Assembly: GCA_016793465.1 (NCBI GenBank)
Contig: JAEUJW010000028.1
Location: 1 to 64,000 of the forward strand
Direction of reading: 5' to 3'
DNA length: 64,000 nt
Origin: Myxococcales bacterium
GTDB lineage: Bacteria > Myxococcota > Polyangia > Nannocystales > Nannocystaceae
Position 1 is the stretch's first letter; every line of letters begins with the position of its first letter. Shown piece after piece: positions 27,362-38,245 of the stretch. Under the pieces are notes generated by a model that worked only from the letters and a program-made list of their open reading frames with translations, was not told the DNA's origin and made no database searches. Position numbers and translations under genes: made by a program.

Positions 27362-29236
27362 ATGGAAGATCGACGTCACACCGAGCCGTATAAGAGCGCG
27401 CGGCCGAGCGGCGCGCCGGGCCCTGTCGATATCGAGACGACGATCAAACACCCGCTCCCGCGCAGCGAGGCGGACGAGCGCCTGCGCGGGTTATCGATCG
27501 ACGGCCGCTATCAGGTCGGAACTTGCATCGGCGCCGGCGGGATGTCCCGGGTCTACGCCGGGGTCCACAGCCAGACCGGCGTGCGCGTGGCGATCAAGCT
27601 GATCGACCCCGCCCTGTCGCGCGAGCCCTCGACCAAGCAGCGCATCCTCAGCGAGACCCGGGCGATGATGGAGCTGCAGAGCAACCACATCGTCCGCGCG
27701 CACGACGTCGGCGTCGTCCCCGGCGGGCAGCTCTACGTGGTGATGGAGTTCCTCGACGGCGAGAACCTCGACGCCCTGCTCGAGCGCGAGGGCCCGCTGC
27801 CGTGGCCGCGCGTGGCCGCCATCGGCGCGCAGATATGCAGCGGGCTGACCGCGGCCCACCGCAACCACTACATCCACCGCGATATCAAGCCGCAGAACCT
27901 GATCCGCGTGGCGGTCGAGGGCGAGCCCGAGCTCATCAAGATCATCGACTTCGGCGTCGCCCGCGAGGTCCGCGTCGAGGCCGGGCCGACCGAGCAGGGC
28001 GTCTTACCCGGCACCCCCGAATATATGGCGCCGGAGCTGGTCAAGCAGCAGGAGGTCCGCGCCAATGTACGCACCGACCTCTACGCCCTCGGCGTCACAC
28101 TGTATAAACTATTGACCGGGCGCCTGCCGTTCCAGGGCGCCACATATATGGAGACCCTGCGCCGCCACGTCGGCGAGCCGCTGACCCCGCCCAGCGTCGC
28201 CGCGCCCGGCCGCGGCATCCCGCCGGAGGCCGACGCCATCCTCGGCAAGCTGCTGGCCAAGGACCCCGCCGCGCGGTACGCCGACGCCAGGGAGCTGTCC
28301 GCCGCGCTGCGCCCCGACCGGCGCACGCCGTCGCCCGCCGAGGCGGTCGAGCCGCCCCCGCCTGGCCCGCGCGTCGCGGTCCCCCTGCCCTCGCCGCCTC
28401 CGCCGACCGCGCCGCTCGCCGGCGAGTCCGCGGCCACCCACCCCAGCTTCACCCCGAGCGAGATCACCGAACCACCGCGCCCGCATCACCGCCGCATCGA
28501 TCGCAGGTTCGTGACGACCCGCGTCGGCACATTGACGGTCGCCGTCGCGCTGTTCACCGGCGGCACGTTCGCCGTCCGCCCGCACGCCGCCGAGCCCGCG
28601 ACCAGGCTCGCCGCGGCCACGCCTCCCGCCAGCAAGGCTCCCCCCGTCGCGCAGCCCGAGGCCGGCGCGTCCGCGACACCCGAGTCCGCCGCGTCCGCGA
28701 CACCCGAGTCCGCCGCGCCGTCGCCGACGCCCGCGCCCGCGACCCCGCCGGCCGACGTCGCCGCGGACGTCGCCGCCGACGCGCCGCCGCCTGCCGATCC
28801 CACGCCGGCCGAAGATCCGCCCGTGCTGCTGTCCGAGGCGCCGATCGACCCCGAGGCCCCGCCCGCGCCGGTCGCTCCGCCCGAGCCCGACGATCCGGCG
28901 CCCTCGTCGGCGTCGATCGAGCCGAGCTTCGACTACAACGACACCCGCAAGCTGATCGCCGAGCAGCACGCGTTCCTCCGCAACGAGTGCATGACCAAGA
29001 AGGCGAAGAAGCCGCTCGCTCGCCTGCGGTTCCGCGTCGACGTGCGCCCCAACGGCCGCCCGCTCGTCAGCGTGTTCTCGGGCGAGAAGGACGTCCGCAG
29101 CTGCGTGCGCGGCCTGTTCGTGTTCCCGCTCGACACCACCCCGAACGGCGCCGCATTCGAATACAGCCTGGCCCCCAGCGGCAACGGCGCCCTGAAGCCC
29201 GTGCCGGTCGACCCGGAGAAGGTGAAGCCGGCATGA
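27362..29236 (+). CDS. Membrane Ser/Thr protein kinase with AgmX-like periplasmic domain
   Basis: 624 residues from the ATG of MEDRRHTEPYKSARPSG. Kinase domain ~45-310 with all key residues: GAGGMSRVYAG, VAIKLID, YIHRDIKPQNL, IIDFGVARE, GTPEYMAPELV. A Pro-rich segment, one transmembrane helix (LTVAVALFTGGTFAV, ~residue 392-406) and an Ala/Pro linker with a duplicated ASATPES unit lead to a ~100-residue periplasmic domain with two Cys (LRNECMTKKA ... DVRSCVRGLFVFPL), resembling the AgmX/PglI-type end of the VIT/VWA protein. It is the first gene of a five-gene operon; its TGA overlaps the next ATG (ATGA). Confidence 0.9.
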   Translation: MEDRRHTEPYKSARPSGAPGPVDIETTIKHPLPRSEADERLRGLSIDGRYQVGTCIGAGGMSRVYAGVHSQTGVRVAIKLIDPALSREPSTKQRILSETRAMMELQSNHIVRAHDVGVVPGGQLYVVMEFLDGENLDALLEREGPLPWPRVAAIGAQICSGLTAAHRNHYIHRDIKPQNLIRVAVEGEPELIKIIDFGVAREVRVEAGPTEQGVLPGTPEYMAPELVKQQEVRANVRTDLYALGVTLYKLLTGRLPFQGATYMETLRRHVGEPLTPPSVAAPGRGIPPEADAILGKLLAKDPAARYADARELSAALRPDRRTPSPAEAVEPPPPGPRVAVPLPSPPPPTAPLAGESAATHPSFTPSEITEPPRPHHRRIDRRFVTTRVGTLTVAVALFTGGTFAVRPHAAEPATRLAAATPPASKAPPVAQPEAGASATPESAASATPESAAPSPTPAPATPPADVAADVAADAPPPADPTPAEDPPVLLSEAPIDPEAPPAPVAPPEPDDPAPSSASIEPSFDYNDTRKLIAEQHAFLRNECMTKKAKKPLARLRFRVDVRPNGRPLVSVFSGEKDVRSCVRGLFVFPLDTTPNGAAFEYSLAPSGNGALKPVPVDPEKVKPA

Positions 29237-30540
29237 CCACGCCCACCGCCTCCTCGTTCGACCTGCGCCGCTTCGCGGCCGGCGTCGGCCTCGTCACCAG
29301 CATGCTCGGCGTCGGCGTCGGCGCCTATCTGACGCTCTTAAAATTCAAGATGACCTACACGCCGTGCCTGAGCCCGACCGGCGGCTGCCAGGTCGGCAGC
29401 CTGAGCTGCGGCGCGGCCCTGCAGTCGGACGCATCGACCCTGCTGGGCCTCCCGCTCAGCCTGTGGGGCTCCGCCTTCTACTTCGCGACCGCCGTGCTGT
29501 GCGCGAGCCTCGTCGTGCGCCGCCGCGGCTTCGGCGGGACCGCGGCCCACGTGCTGCTGCTGTTCGCGTGGTTCGGCGTGATCGTCAGCGTCGCGCTCGC
29601 GGCCTATACCGGGCTCGTGTTGAGCTCGCCGTGCCCGTACTGCCTCACGCTCTACGCGATCAGCGGCCTCTTGCTGGCGACCGCGTGGATCGCCAGCAAG
29701 CCCCCGGACGCCCCCCCGACCAGCTACCGCGAGCTCTGGCGCGAGCAGCCGGCCGACGCGGCCCACTGCCTGTTCGTCGCCCTGCTCGTGCTCGTCTGCG
29801 GCGCGGGCGTCCAGTCGATGACGTACCACGGCCTGCGCAACGGCGTCGACGCCCAGGTCGGCTGCCCCAGGCCGAGCGAGCCGCTGCCGCGCTCCGCCAT
29901 CAAGTTCGGCGCCAGGGACCCCGCCGCGGTCGTCGCCGTGTTCCTCGACATGTCGTGCAGCGCGTGCCGCCGCGAGTTTCGCACGCTGGCCACGGCGATC
30001 AGCAGCGGCAAGTTCTCGGTGCCGGTCCAGCTGTGGGTCTACCACACGCCGCGCCAGGCCTGCGACATCGACGCCTTCCCCGGCGGCTACCGCAAGGCCG
30101 CGGATCAGGCCCGCAACGCCGACGCCTGCCTCGCCGCCCGCGCCGTCGAGTGCATGGAGAAGCTGCGCGAGGGCGAGGGCTTCTGGCTGATCGGCGGGCT
30201 CTTCACCCTGCAGGACGCGCTCGACCCCGACACGCCGCTGTTCACCGCCGAGAAGATCGGCGACCGCGCCGTCGACCGCGGCCTCGACATCGACCCCGAC
30301 GACCCCGACAACGCGCTCTACCGCTGCATCAACAGCGACCGCGCGGTCCTCGAGCGGATCACCGCCCACCAGAAGTTCGCCGAGGACGACAAGTTCAAGA
30401 TCCCGACCGTGGCGATCTACCGCGCGGCGGGCGGCGCCCTCGACCTCGCCCGCAAGCCGCTGTTCGCCGACGCCGACACCCCGATCGAGATCCTCTTCAA
30501 TTACGCCGCGCAGCAGGCCGCGGAGGAGCCGGCCAGATGA
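29233..30540 (+). CDS. VKOR-DsbA fusion (disulfide-forming membrane protein)
   Basis: 435 residues. The N-terminal ~190 residues are a vitamin K epoxide reductase domain: about four membrane helices, the loop pair GGCQVGSLSCGAAL, the family signature LLGLPLSLWGSAFYF, and the active CPYC (~residue 133) in SSPCPYCLTLYAISG. A fifth hydrophobic stretch precedes a periplasmic thioredoxin/DsbA-like domain with LDMSCSACRREF (CSAC, ~residue 242) and FKIPTVAIY, the cis-Pro loop. VKOR-DsbA fusions oxidise exported proteins using quinone. Overlaps of 4 nt on both sides (ATGA each) place it firmly in the kinase operon. Confidence 0.92.
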   Translation: MTTPTASSFDLRRFAAGVGLVTSMLGVGVGAYLTLLKFKMTYTPCLSPTGGCQVGSLSCGAALQSDASTLLGLPLSLWGSAFYFATAVLCASLVVRRRGFGGTAAHVLLLFAWFGVIVSVALAAYTGLVLSSPCPYCLTLYAISGLLLATAWIASKPPDAPPTSYRELWREQPADAAHCLFVALLVLVCGAGVQSMTYHGLRNGVDAQVGCPRPSEPLPRSAIKFGARDPAAVVAVFLDMSCSACRREFRTLATAISSGKFSVPVQLWVYHTPRQACDIDAFPGGYRKAADQARNADACLAARAVECMEKLREGEGFWLIGGLFTLQDALDPDTPLFTAEKIGDRAVDRGLDIDPDDPDNALYRCINSDRAVLERITAHQKFAEDDKFKIPTVAIYRAAGGALDLARKPLFADADTPIEILFNYAAQQAAEEPAR

Positions 30541-31685
30541 CGCGACAGAGCCGCATCGATCCGACCGTCGCCCTGCTCGTCATCCTCACCGGCATGATGA
30601 CCCTGGTCATCCTCGCGGTGATCTACATCGTCGCCTTCGCCGACTCCGACCCGGACGCCGCCTACGCCCCGCCGGGCGCCGAGCTCGTGGCCCAACCCGA
30701 CGGCCCGCCGACCTGCGACGCCTCGAGCCTCGAGACCATGTCGTGCCCGCCCGGGCACTACTGCAACATCGACACCTGCGTGAAGATCGAGCGCGACCCC
30801 GAGTGCGGCGAGGGCGAGAGCTGCCGCGAGTGCGACTGCCGGTCCGGCCTCGTGTGCCACCACAACACCTGCATGGACCCGAAGATGGTCGAGGAGGTCC
30901 CGCTCATCTGCCAGGAGGACGAGAACCTCAGCAAGGCGGTCAAGCGGCTGGTCGCGCTGTGCAAGACCCGCAAGGCCGACCCCGGCAAGATCGTCTCGAC
31001 CGCGTCGTGCTCGATCGAGGAGTGGGAGGAGCTCGCGCTGAAGGACAAGGACTTCGACCTCATGCTCGCGGCCTTCCCCAACCGCTTCGCCGTGCACTTC
31101 CCGCTCGGCCGCCCGAGCGCCGCCGCGCGCGACTGGCCGCGCCCCGCCGACCGCGAGTTCGTGCTCGACAAGCTCCACGCCTATCAACAGGTGCTGCGCG
31201 AGGCCAAGCAGCTGTTCGTGATCGGCCGGGCCAGCCCCGACGGCGACCCCAAGACCAACCACCTGCTCGCCCTGGCGCGCATGAACCTCGTCAGCGACCT
31301 CATCGACAAGGTCGTGCACGAGGGCAAGTCTCCGACCGAGCGCGCCCAGCGGCCGATCCACTCGCGCTCGTTCACCCTGCCGACGTCCCGCCCGATCCGC
31401 CCCGAGAAGTACGACGAGGTCTACCTGAAGAACCCGCCCGGCTCCCAGGCCCTCGGCCTCGACCCGCTGATCGCCTGGGACGCGAAGTCCCTGAAGGACC
31501 TGCGCGACAAGCTCGACGACGGCGACCTGCTCCGCGAGGTCGGCAGCCCCGAGTACGCCAGGCTGTTGAACGCGATCAACCGCGTCGTGCTCGTCATCCC
31601 GATCCCATGCACCGGCGACGAGTACGAGCAGCGTCGCAACGACCTCGACAAGGCGGCCGCCGCCGCCGCAGGAGCAGCGCCATGA
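30537..31685 (+). CDS. Membrane-anchored Cys-rich protein with OmpA-like segment
   Basis: 382 residues: one N-terminal membrane anchor (VALLVILTGMMTLVILAVIY), then a Cys-rich region (CPPGHYCNIDTCVKI, CGEGESCRECDCRSGLVCHH) and a soluble domain. LFVIGRASPDGDPKTNHLLA followed by LARMNLVSDL resembles the OmpA peptidoglycan-binding signature (small-residue loop, N..LA..R), though weakly. The ten or so clustered Cys would need the disulfide system encoded by the neighbouring VKOR-DsbA and TlpA-like genes, making this a candidate client. It overlaps both neighbours by 4 nt. No named family. Confidence 0.75.
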   Translation: MTRQSRIDPTVALLVILTGMMTLVILAVIYIVAFADSDPDAAYAPPGAELVAQPDGPPTCDASSLETMSCPPGHYCNIDTCVKIERDPECGEGESCRECDCRSGLVCHHNTCMDPKMVEEVPLICQEDENLSKAVKRLVALCKTRKADPGKIVSTASCSIEEWEELALKDKDFDLMLAAFPNRFAVHFPLGRPSAAARDWPRPADREFVLDKLHAYQQVLREAKQLFVIGRASPDGDPKTNHLLALARMNLVSDLIDKVVHEGKSPTERAQRPIHSRSFTLPTSRPIRPEKYDEVYLKNPPGSQALGLDPLIAWDAKSLKDLRDKLDDGDLLREVGSPEYARLLNAINRVVLVIPIPCTGDEYEQRRNDLDKAAAAAAGAAP

Positions 31686-31855
31686 GTCCGCAGGCCGCCC
31701 GCATGTTCGCGCTCGGGACCGGCTTCATCGCCGTCGTCGCCGTGTGCGTCGCCACCCTCATGGGCATGCGTCTCCACAAGACCCGCGCCGCCGTGTCCGC
31801 CCTGCAGGGCGCCGAAGGCTGCCTGCAGCCGGCCGCCCCTGCGAGGTCCCCGTGA
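31682..31855 (+). CDS. Small single-helix membrane protein, 57 aa
   Basis: Starts in an ATGA overlap with the upstream gene and ends in a GTGA overlap with the downstream one, which is the main argument that it is real. One membrane helix (FALGTGFIAVVAVCVATLMG, residues 9-28) followed by a short polar tail ending CLQPAAPARSP. It is probably a small subunit holding the membrane complex of this operon together. There are no recognisable homologues by eye. Confidence 0.7.
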   Translation: MSPQAARMFALGTGFIAVVAVCVATLMGMRLHKTRAAVSALQGAEGCLQPAAPARSP

Positions 31856-33045
31856 CCACCCCGCCGCCCGCCGACAGCACCCCGTCGGCCAGGATGTACG
31901 TGTGGTGGTCGCTCATCAACCTGTTCCTCGCGGTCATGGCGATCGGCGTGACGCTGTGGGCCTTCGTGAAGGAGCGGGACCTCCGCGGCGAGCTTGCGCG
32001 GCTGACCGCCGCCAGGGCCTGCGCGCCCAAGGTCCTGGTGTCGGCGACCCCGCCGATCGTCGACGACACCGCCGTGCCGGCCCCGCCGCAGGACCAGGCC
32101 AAGTCCGGCTACATCGGCCGCTCCGGCACGGCGATCGACCAGGCCATGGTGCTCGAGCTCGAGGCGCTGCGCGAGGCCAGGCCCGACAGCCCGATCGAGA
32201 AGGTCCGCCTCGGCTCGCAGCAGGTCCTGCCCTCCCGCACGATCCACGTCGTCAACCTGTGGGCCACCTGGTGTAACCCGTGCCTCGAGGAGCTGCCCGA
32301 CTTCAAAGCGATGTTCGCCCGCCGCCCCGACTGGGGCGACCGCGTCCGGTTCGTCCCGATCATGCTGAAGGACGCCGCCTCGCCCGAGATGGCCTACCGC
32401 GACAAGGTCATGCCGCCGGCCCCGTTCAAGCTCGCCGACCGCGGCATGGACGACCCGCTCGCGCAGATCCTCACCGCCGACGAACAGCGCACACTTTTTA
32501 AAGGCAACCTCCCCGTCACCCTCGTGCTCGACTGCAACCGCCGCGTCCGCTGGGCCCAGTTCGAACAGCTCCAGGGCGGCCATTTCAAAGAGCTCGAGGC
32601 CTACATCGACCGCTTCATCGAGGAGATCGACGACAAGTCCCCCGGCGCCTGGTGCTCGCAGGTGTGGCCCGGCAACGGCCGCTGCGAGGGCAACGAGAGC
32701 ACCGCGAAGAACCACAGCCTGGCCGACTGCGGCCCGCTGAAGAAGACCAGCGGCGACGGCCCCGAGACCCCGCTCCCGCCCGACCTCGTCCCGCTCCCCT
32801 CCCCCACCTGCCCCGAAGGCAGCGACCTGCTCCCCGACGGCCGCTGCAAGCCCAGGCTGCGCGGCGTCACCAAGGTGAACAAACCGAAGACGCCCGCCCT
32901 GGCCACCTGCGGCAACGGCAAGTGCAACGCCGGCGAGGACAATGTCAATTGCTGCGAGGACTGCGCCTGCGAGGCCCCGCTGGTCTGCAAACAGATGGGC
33001 GACGGCCCGAAGCGCTGCCTGCTCCCGGGCCTACAGAAGAAGTGA
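31852..33045 (+). CDS. TlpA/ResA-like membrane-anchored thioredoxin with Cys-rich tail
   Basis: 397 residues from a GTG overlapping the previous TGA (GTGA). N-terminal membrane anchor (WWSLINLFLAVMAIGVTLWA), short coiled region, then a TlpA-type redoxin domain with IHVVNLWATWCNPCLEELPD (WCNPC, ~residue 140) and LPVTLVLDCNRRVRW. The C-terminus adds two Cys-rich segments: CSQVWPGNGRCEGNESTAKN and CGNGKCNAGEDNVNCCEDCA, the latter like the Myxococcus Cys-rich repeat. The thioredoxin domain faces the periplasm and probably reduces or isomerises disulfides, complementing the VKOR-DsbA oxidase encoded upstream. Last gene of the operon; convergent with the DUF1554-like gene. Confidence 0.9.
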   Translation: MTTPPPADSTPSARMYVWWSLINLFLAVMAIGVTLWAFVKERDLRGELARLTAARACAPKVLVSATPPIVDDTAVPAPPQDQAKSGYIGRSGTAIDQAMVLELEALREARPDSPIEKVRLGSQQVLPSRTIHVVNLWATWCNPCLEELPDFKAMFARRPDWGDRVRFVPIMLKDAASPEMAYRDKVMPPAPFKLADRGMDDPLAQILTADEQRTLFKGNLPVTLVLDCNRRVRWAQFEQLQGGHFKELEAYIDRFIEEIDDKSPGAWCSQVWPGNGRCEGNESTAKNHSLADCGPLKKTSGDGPETPLPPDLVPLPSPTCPEGSDLLPDGRCKPRLRGVTKVNKPKTPALATCGNGKCNAGEDNVNCCEDCACEAPLVCKQMGDGPKRCLLPGLQKK

Positions 33046-33053
33046 AGCCCGCC

Positions 33054-34124
33054 TCATGGGTGGTCTTCGATGCAGTAGAGCGGATTTGGACTGGAGCAGT
33101 TGGAGTCTGAATATACCGTCCACTCGATAGGCGCCGCCGGTATCGTATACCCCGTCGCCCCCTTGAATCCACCCCCACTGGTGCCCCAGTTCGTGCAATG
33201 TTTATTGACGAACAGCGCTACACCATCCCCATCGGTATTGGACCAGGGGACAACGTCCTGTATGCCGTCCAACTCGTCCTCGGTCATATCGATAGGATGA
33301 TCGAGGCTGCCATCCGCCAGGTCTCCCCACCCGTCCGCGACCTTGGTGCCATCGACGAGCTCATAGATCCCCGTAAACCCGTTGACGCTGGCATCGAAAC
33401 GGGTCGAGGGGCTGCCCGTGGGATCGCTCAGCCAGGCCTTGAACGGCCCAGTCAAGCCCGCTCCCATGGCGACATCTGTGCACTTGACGTCAGCGCCACC
33501 GAGCCCCCCGAGGTTGCCTGGATAAGCGGTCGACGACACGAACACCACGCGCCGCGGGAGCTTGCAGTCGTCACCGCAGGCCGCGTCGGGCTGGTTCATG
33601 TCGTCGCACTCCTCGACGCCGCTCTGGACGAACCCGTCGCCGCAACTGGCAGGCACGCAGCCGTCGACACACGCATCCGTGTTGTCGCCGTTCCCGTCGT
33701 CGCACGCCTCGTCCCCCTCCGGCACCCCGTCGCCGCACACGGGATCGCAGTCGTCCGGGCAGCTGCCGAAGTCCTCCCCGGGGTCGCACGTCCCGTCGCC
33801 GCACGACGGCCCGGTCGTCACGCTCGTGGTCTCGCTCGACGTGCTCGACGTGTCGGTGAGCGTCCCGGTCTCGGTCGACCCGGCCGTCGTCTCGGCCGTC
33901 GTGCCCGTCTCGCTCATGCTCATGCTCATGCTCATGCCGCCCGACGAGCTCTCGCTGCTGCCGGTGTCGAGCTGCGTGGTGCTCGACGCGCTCGACTCGC
34001 CGCCGGTCGTCTCGGTCGGCGCAGCCGCGTAGTCGTCTTCAGTGGGCTGCCAGACGAACACCCCGCAGCCGGAGGCAGGCACGGAGAGCACGATGAGGGC
34101 GGCGGGAACGAGCCGGCGGCGCAT
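33054..34124 (-). CDS. DUF1554-like lipoprotein with Myxococcus Cys-rich repeats
   Basis: 356 residues from the ATG of [20 protein letters not shown]; an ATG five codons upstream (34139) is an alternative. Lipoprotein signal, then a ~75-residue Ser/Thr/Gly linker with the run MSMSMSMS. Cys-rich repeats follow ([56 protein letters not shown]), like the MopE-associated TIGR02232 type. The C-terminal ~170 residues match DUF1554: [61 protein letters not shown], a C-type-lectin-like surface domain known from Leptospira. Codons in this last domain are noticeably less G/C-biased than in the rest of the gene. Confidence 0.85.
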   Translation of the reverse strand: MRRRLVPAALIVLSVPASGCGVFVWQPTEDDYAAAPTETTGGESSASSTTQLDTGSSESSSGGMSMSMSMSETGTTAETTAGSTETGTLTDTSSTSSETTSVTTGPSCGDGTCDPGEDFGSCPDDCDPVCGDGVPEGDEACDDGNGDNTDACVDGCVPASCGDGFVQSGVEECDDMNQPDAACGDDCKLPRRVVFVSSTAYPGNLGGLGGADVKCTDVAMGAGLTGPFKAWLSDPTGSPSTRFDASVNGFTGIYELVDGTKVADGWGDLADGSLDHPIDMTEDELDGIQDVVPWSNTDGDGVALFVNKHCTNWGTSGGGFKGATGYTIPAAPIEWTVYSDSNCSSPNPLYCIEDHP

Positions 34125-34238
34125 GACGGACCTGAGCATCGCCCCGGACGCGCGAGGTGACAAGGGGCGACTTGCCCGCCGCGGCCGTCTGGCCCTGCGC
34201 GTGGCTCCGGGTATATCATGCGGCCGCCAAGGAAGCCG

Positions 34239-35498
34239 ATGCAGCTCGCCATCACCACCCTCGCTCCGCTCCTGTCTCTGGTGGTCGTCGGCGCGACGCC
34301 GAAGATCGCCGCCGCGGCGCCGCTCGCGAGCTGGGGAGCCGCGCTGCGCGCCCAGACCGCGCCGGCCGCCGGCTCGCGGGAGGAGCGCGCCGCGACCGCA
34401 GCGGCCTACTACGAGCAGAACCGGACCGTCGAGGCCGCCCTCGGGTTCGAGGGGCTGTGGCGCGACTACCCCGACCAGCCCGACTACCTGTTCAACGCCG
34501 CCGCCAGCCGCTTCGCCGCCGGCCACTTCGCGCACGCCATCGCCCGCACCGACGAGTACCTCGCGCTGGCGACGACCCGCGGCGCCGAGCGTCAGGCCGC
34601 CGAGGCGCAGCGACGAGCCGCCGTCGTGCAGACCGGCGCCGCCGCGGTGACGGTCAAGCTCGGCGGGTCGAGCGACGCGCTGGAGATCGTCGCCCAGTTC
34701 GTCACGCGAGACTCGAGCGACATCCGCCCCGAGCTCGTCTTCACGGCCGCCCCGCAGAGCGCGAAGACTCTGCAGCTCGACCCCGGCGTGTGGATGGTGC
34801 GCGCCCGGGCCGCCGGTCACACCCCCGCCGAACAGCAGATCGAGGTGACCAGGGGCCAGACGACGCCCGTCAGCCTCGAGCTCGCCCTTGCCCCCGCGGA
34901 CGGCCCCGACCCCGTCGTCGACGACCGACCCCGCGCCCCTCGCGAGGTCCCGCAGTCGGTCCGCCGGCGCATGAGCATCGGCTTCGGGGTGGCCGGCGGA
35001 GTGATCGCCGCGGCCGGCATCGGCGTCGTCGCCCTCGGCAGCGCGGAGATCGCCAAGGCCCGCGACTGCACGGAGGGCCGGCGCGCCTGCGGCGACGCCC
35101 TCGGCGCCGGCGTGGATCACCGCGGCGCCGGCTTCACCGTGCTCGGCGCCGGCCTCGGCCTGCTCGCCGGCGGCCTCCCGTGGCTGAGCAGCAGCGCCGA
35201 TACCCGCAAGAAGGTCTGGATCGCCGAGGCCGCGATCGGCGGCGCCGCCGCGGTCGGCGGCATCGCCGTGCTCGCCGCGACGAGCGGCACCTTCATCGAG
35301 AGCGTCGCCGCCGGCGACCTCACCGCCAAGGCCCCGACCAACGTCGCCGGCACCATGATGTTCGGCGTCGGCGCCGGCGCCGTCATCAGCGCCGTCACCG
35401 GCCTCCTCGTCCAGCGCCACCACCTGCGCCGCGCCGCCACCGTCGGCGCCTCCGCGGCGCGCGGCCAGTTCGGCCTCACGCTCTCCGGCCGTTTTTAA
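34239..35498 (+). CDS. Exported TPR/PEGA-like protein with membrane segments
   Basis: 419 residues from the ATG at 34239 (AAGGAAG ribosome-binding site just upstream); an ATG at 34218 is an alternative. Signal peptide ([20 protein letters not shown] ... AAAAP). Residues ~40-130 look like TPR helices ([40 protein letters not shown]). A PEGA-like beta domain follows ([20 protein letters not shown]), then about three hydrophobic glycine-rich segments ([56 protein letters not shown]). This TPR-PEGA-helices layout is common in myxobacterial proteins found near kinases; the function is unknown. Convergent with the kinase gene at 35616. Confidence 0.75.
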   Translation: MQLAITTLAPLLSLVVVGATPKIAAAAPLASWGAALRAQTAPAAGSREERAATAAAYYEQNRTVEAALGFEGLWRDYPDQPDYLFNAAASRFAAGHFAHAIARTDEYLALATTRGAERQAAEAQRRAAVVQTGAAAVTVKLGGSSDALEIVAQFVTRDSSDIRPELVFTAAPQSAKTLQLDPGVWMVRARAAGHTPAEQQIEVTRGQTTPVSLELALAPADGPDPVVDDRPRAPREVPQSVRRRMSIGFGVAGGVIAAAGIGVVALGSAEIAKARDCTEGRRACGDALGAGVDHRGAGFTVLGAGLGLLAGGLPWLSSSADTRKKVWIAEAAIGGAAAVGGIAVLAATSGTFIESVAAGDLTAKAPTNVAGTMMFGVGAGAVISAVTGLLVQRHHLRRAATVGASAARGQFGLTLSGRF

Positions 35499-35615
35499 TT
35501 AATTGTAATTGCGGCGGCTCGGGGCGCCGCGAAACCGTGGAGCCGCGAAATGGCGCCTGTCCGCGGACATTGTTATCTCGAGCGCAAGACACTCTCGTAA
35601 GATACGAGCGGAAGA

Positions 35616-37127
<1,512 letters not shown>

Positions 37128-37245
37128 GTCCGCCGATGGTACCGCATCCGCCGCGGCGCGAATCCTCGATCGTGGCGCTCGCTATCGACCGACGCGTCGG
37201 CGGCCCGGCGCGCGCCCGCGCGGCGAATGTTTCTACTGGACGAAC

Positions 37246-37273
37246 TTGACATCATCAACTCTCATTGTAAACC
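37246..37273 (+). promoter_or_regulatory. Putative sigma70-type promoter for the SDR gene
   Basis: TTGACA at 37246-37251, then 16 bp to TAAACC at 37268-37273, in a local A/T-rich stretch 40-67 bp upstream of the SDR start codon. The -35 matches consensus; the -10 is weak. Confidence 0.4.
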
Positions 37274-37312
37274 TTGCCGCGTTCGACAACCCCGCACGGG
37301 AGACCGCCCTTC

Positions 37313-38239
37313 ATGACAGCCTGGACCTTCGACGACATCCCTGACCAGACCGGCCGCACCGCCATCGTCACCGGCGCCAACACCGGCATCGGCCGCGAGA
37401 CCGCGCGCATGCTGGCGCTGCGCGGCGCCGACGTGGTGCTCGCCTGCCGCAACCGCGACAAGGCCCAGGCCGCCGCCGACGCGATCGCCGGCGAGAAGCC
37501 GCGCGGGCAGGTCAGCGTGGCCGCGCTCGACCTGTCGGACCTCACCTCGGTCGCGGCCTTCGCCGCCGACTTCACCGCCCGCCACGACCGCCTCGACCTC
37601 CTGATCAACAACGCCGGCGTGATGGTCCCCCCGCTCGGGCGCACCGCCCAGGGCTTCGAGCTGCAGCTCGGCACCAACCACCTCGGCCACTTCGCCCTCA
37701 CCGCCCACCTGCTGCCGCTGGTCCAGCGCACCGCGGGCTCGCGGGTCGTCACCGTCTCGAGCACCGCCCAGAACCTCGGCGTCATCGACTTCGACGACCT
37801 CCAGTGGGAGCGCCGCGCCTACTCCGACTGGCGGGCCTACGGCCAGAGCAAGCTCGCCAACACCCTGTTCTTCCTCGAGCTGCACCGCCGCCTCGGCGCC
37901 GCCGGCTCGCACGTGCGCTCGACCGCCGCCCACCCCGGCTGGACCGCGACCGACCTCCAGCGCACCGCCGGCATCACCCGCATGTTGAACCCGCTGTTCG
38001 CCATGAAGCCCGCCGACGGCGCCCTGCCCACCCTGCGCGCCGCCACCGACCCGGGCGCCGCCAGCGGCTCGTACTGGGGGCCCTCGCGGTTCTTCGAGCT
38101 CAGCGGCCCGCCGAAGCCGGCGAAGATCCCCCGCCGCGCCCGCGACGAGGCCGTCGCCGAGCGCCTGTGGACCACCAGCGAGCGCCTCACCGGCGTCACC
38201 TTCCCCCTTGCCCCGGCCGCGGGCCAGCGGGCAGCCTGA
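37313..38239 (+). CDS. Short-chain dehydrogenase/reductase
   Basis: 308 residues from the ATG of MTAWTFDDIPDQTGRTAIVT. Cofactor motif TGANTGIG, the structural NNAG (LLINNAGVMVPP), catalytic Ser in VVTVSSTAQN and the YxxxK pair in WRAYGQSKLANTLFF are all present. The ADVVLACRNRDKAQAAADAI segment (Arg after the second strand) favours NADP(H). The sequence resembles the retinol dehydrogenase/WWOX-like branch of classical SDRs, but the substrate cannot be told. A TetR-type regulator follows 6 bp downstream on the same strand, probably in one operon and probably controlling it. Confidence 0.93.
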   Translation: MTAWTFDDIPDQTGRTAIVTGANTGIGRETARMLALRGADVVLACRNRDKAQAAADAIAGEKPRGQVSVAALDLSDLTSVAAFAADFTARHDRLDLLINNAGVMVPPLGRTAQGFELQLGTNHLGHFALTAHLLPLVQRTAGSRVVTVSSTAQNLGVIDFDDLQWERRAYSDWRAYGQSKLANTLFFLELHRRLGAAGSHVRSTAAHPGWTATDLQRTAGITRMLNPLFAMKPADGALPTLRAATDPGAASGSYWGPSRFFELSGPPKPAKIPRRARDEAVAERLWTTSERLTGVTFPLAPAAGQRAA

Positions 38240-38245
38240 GGGCCC

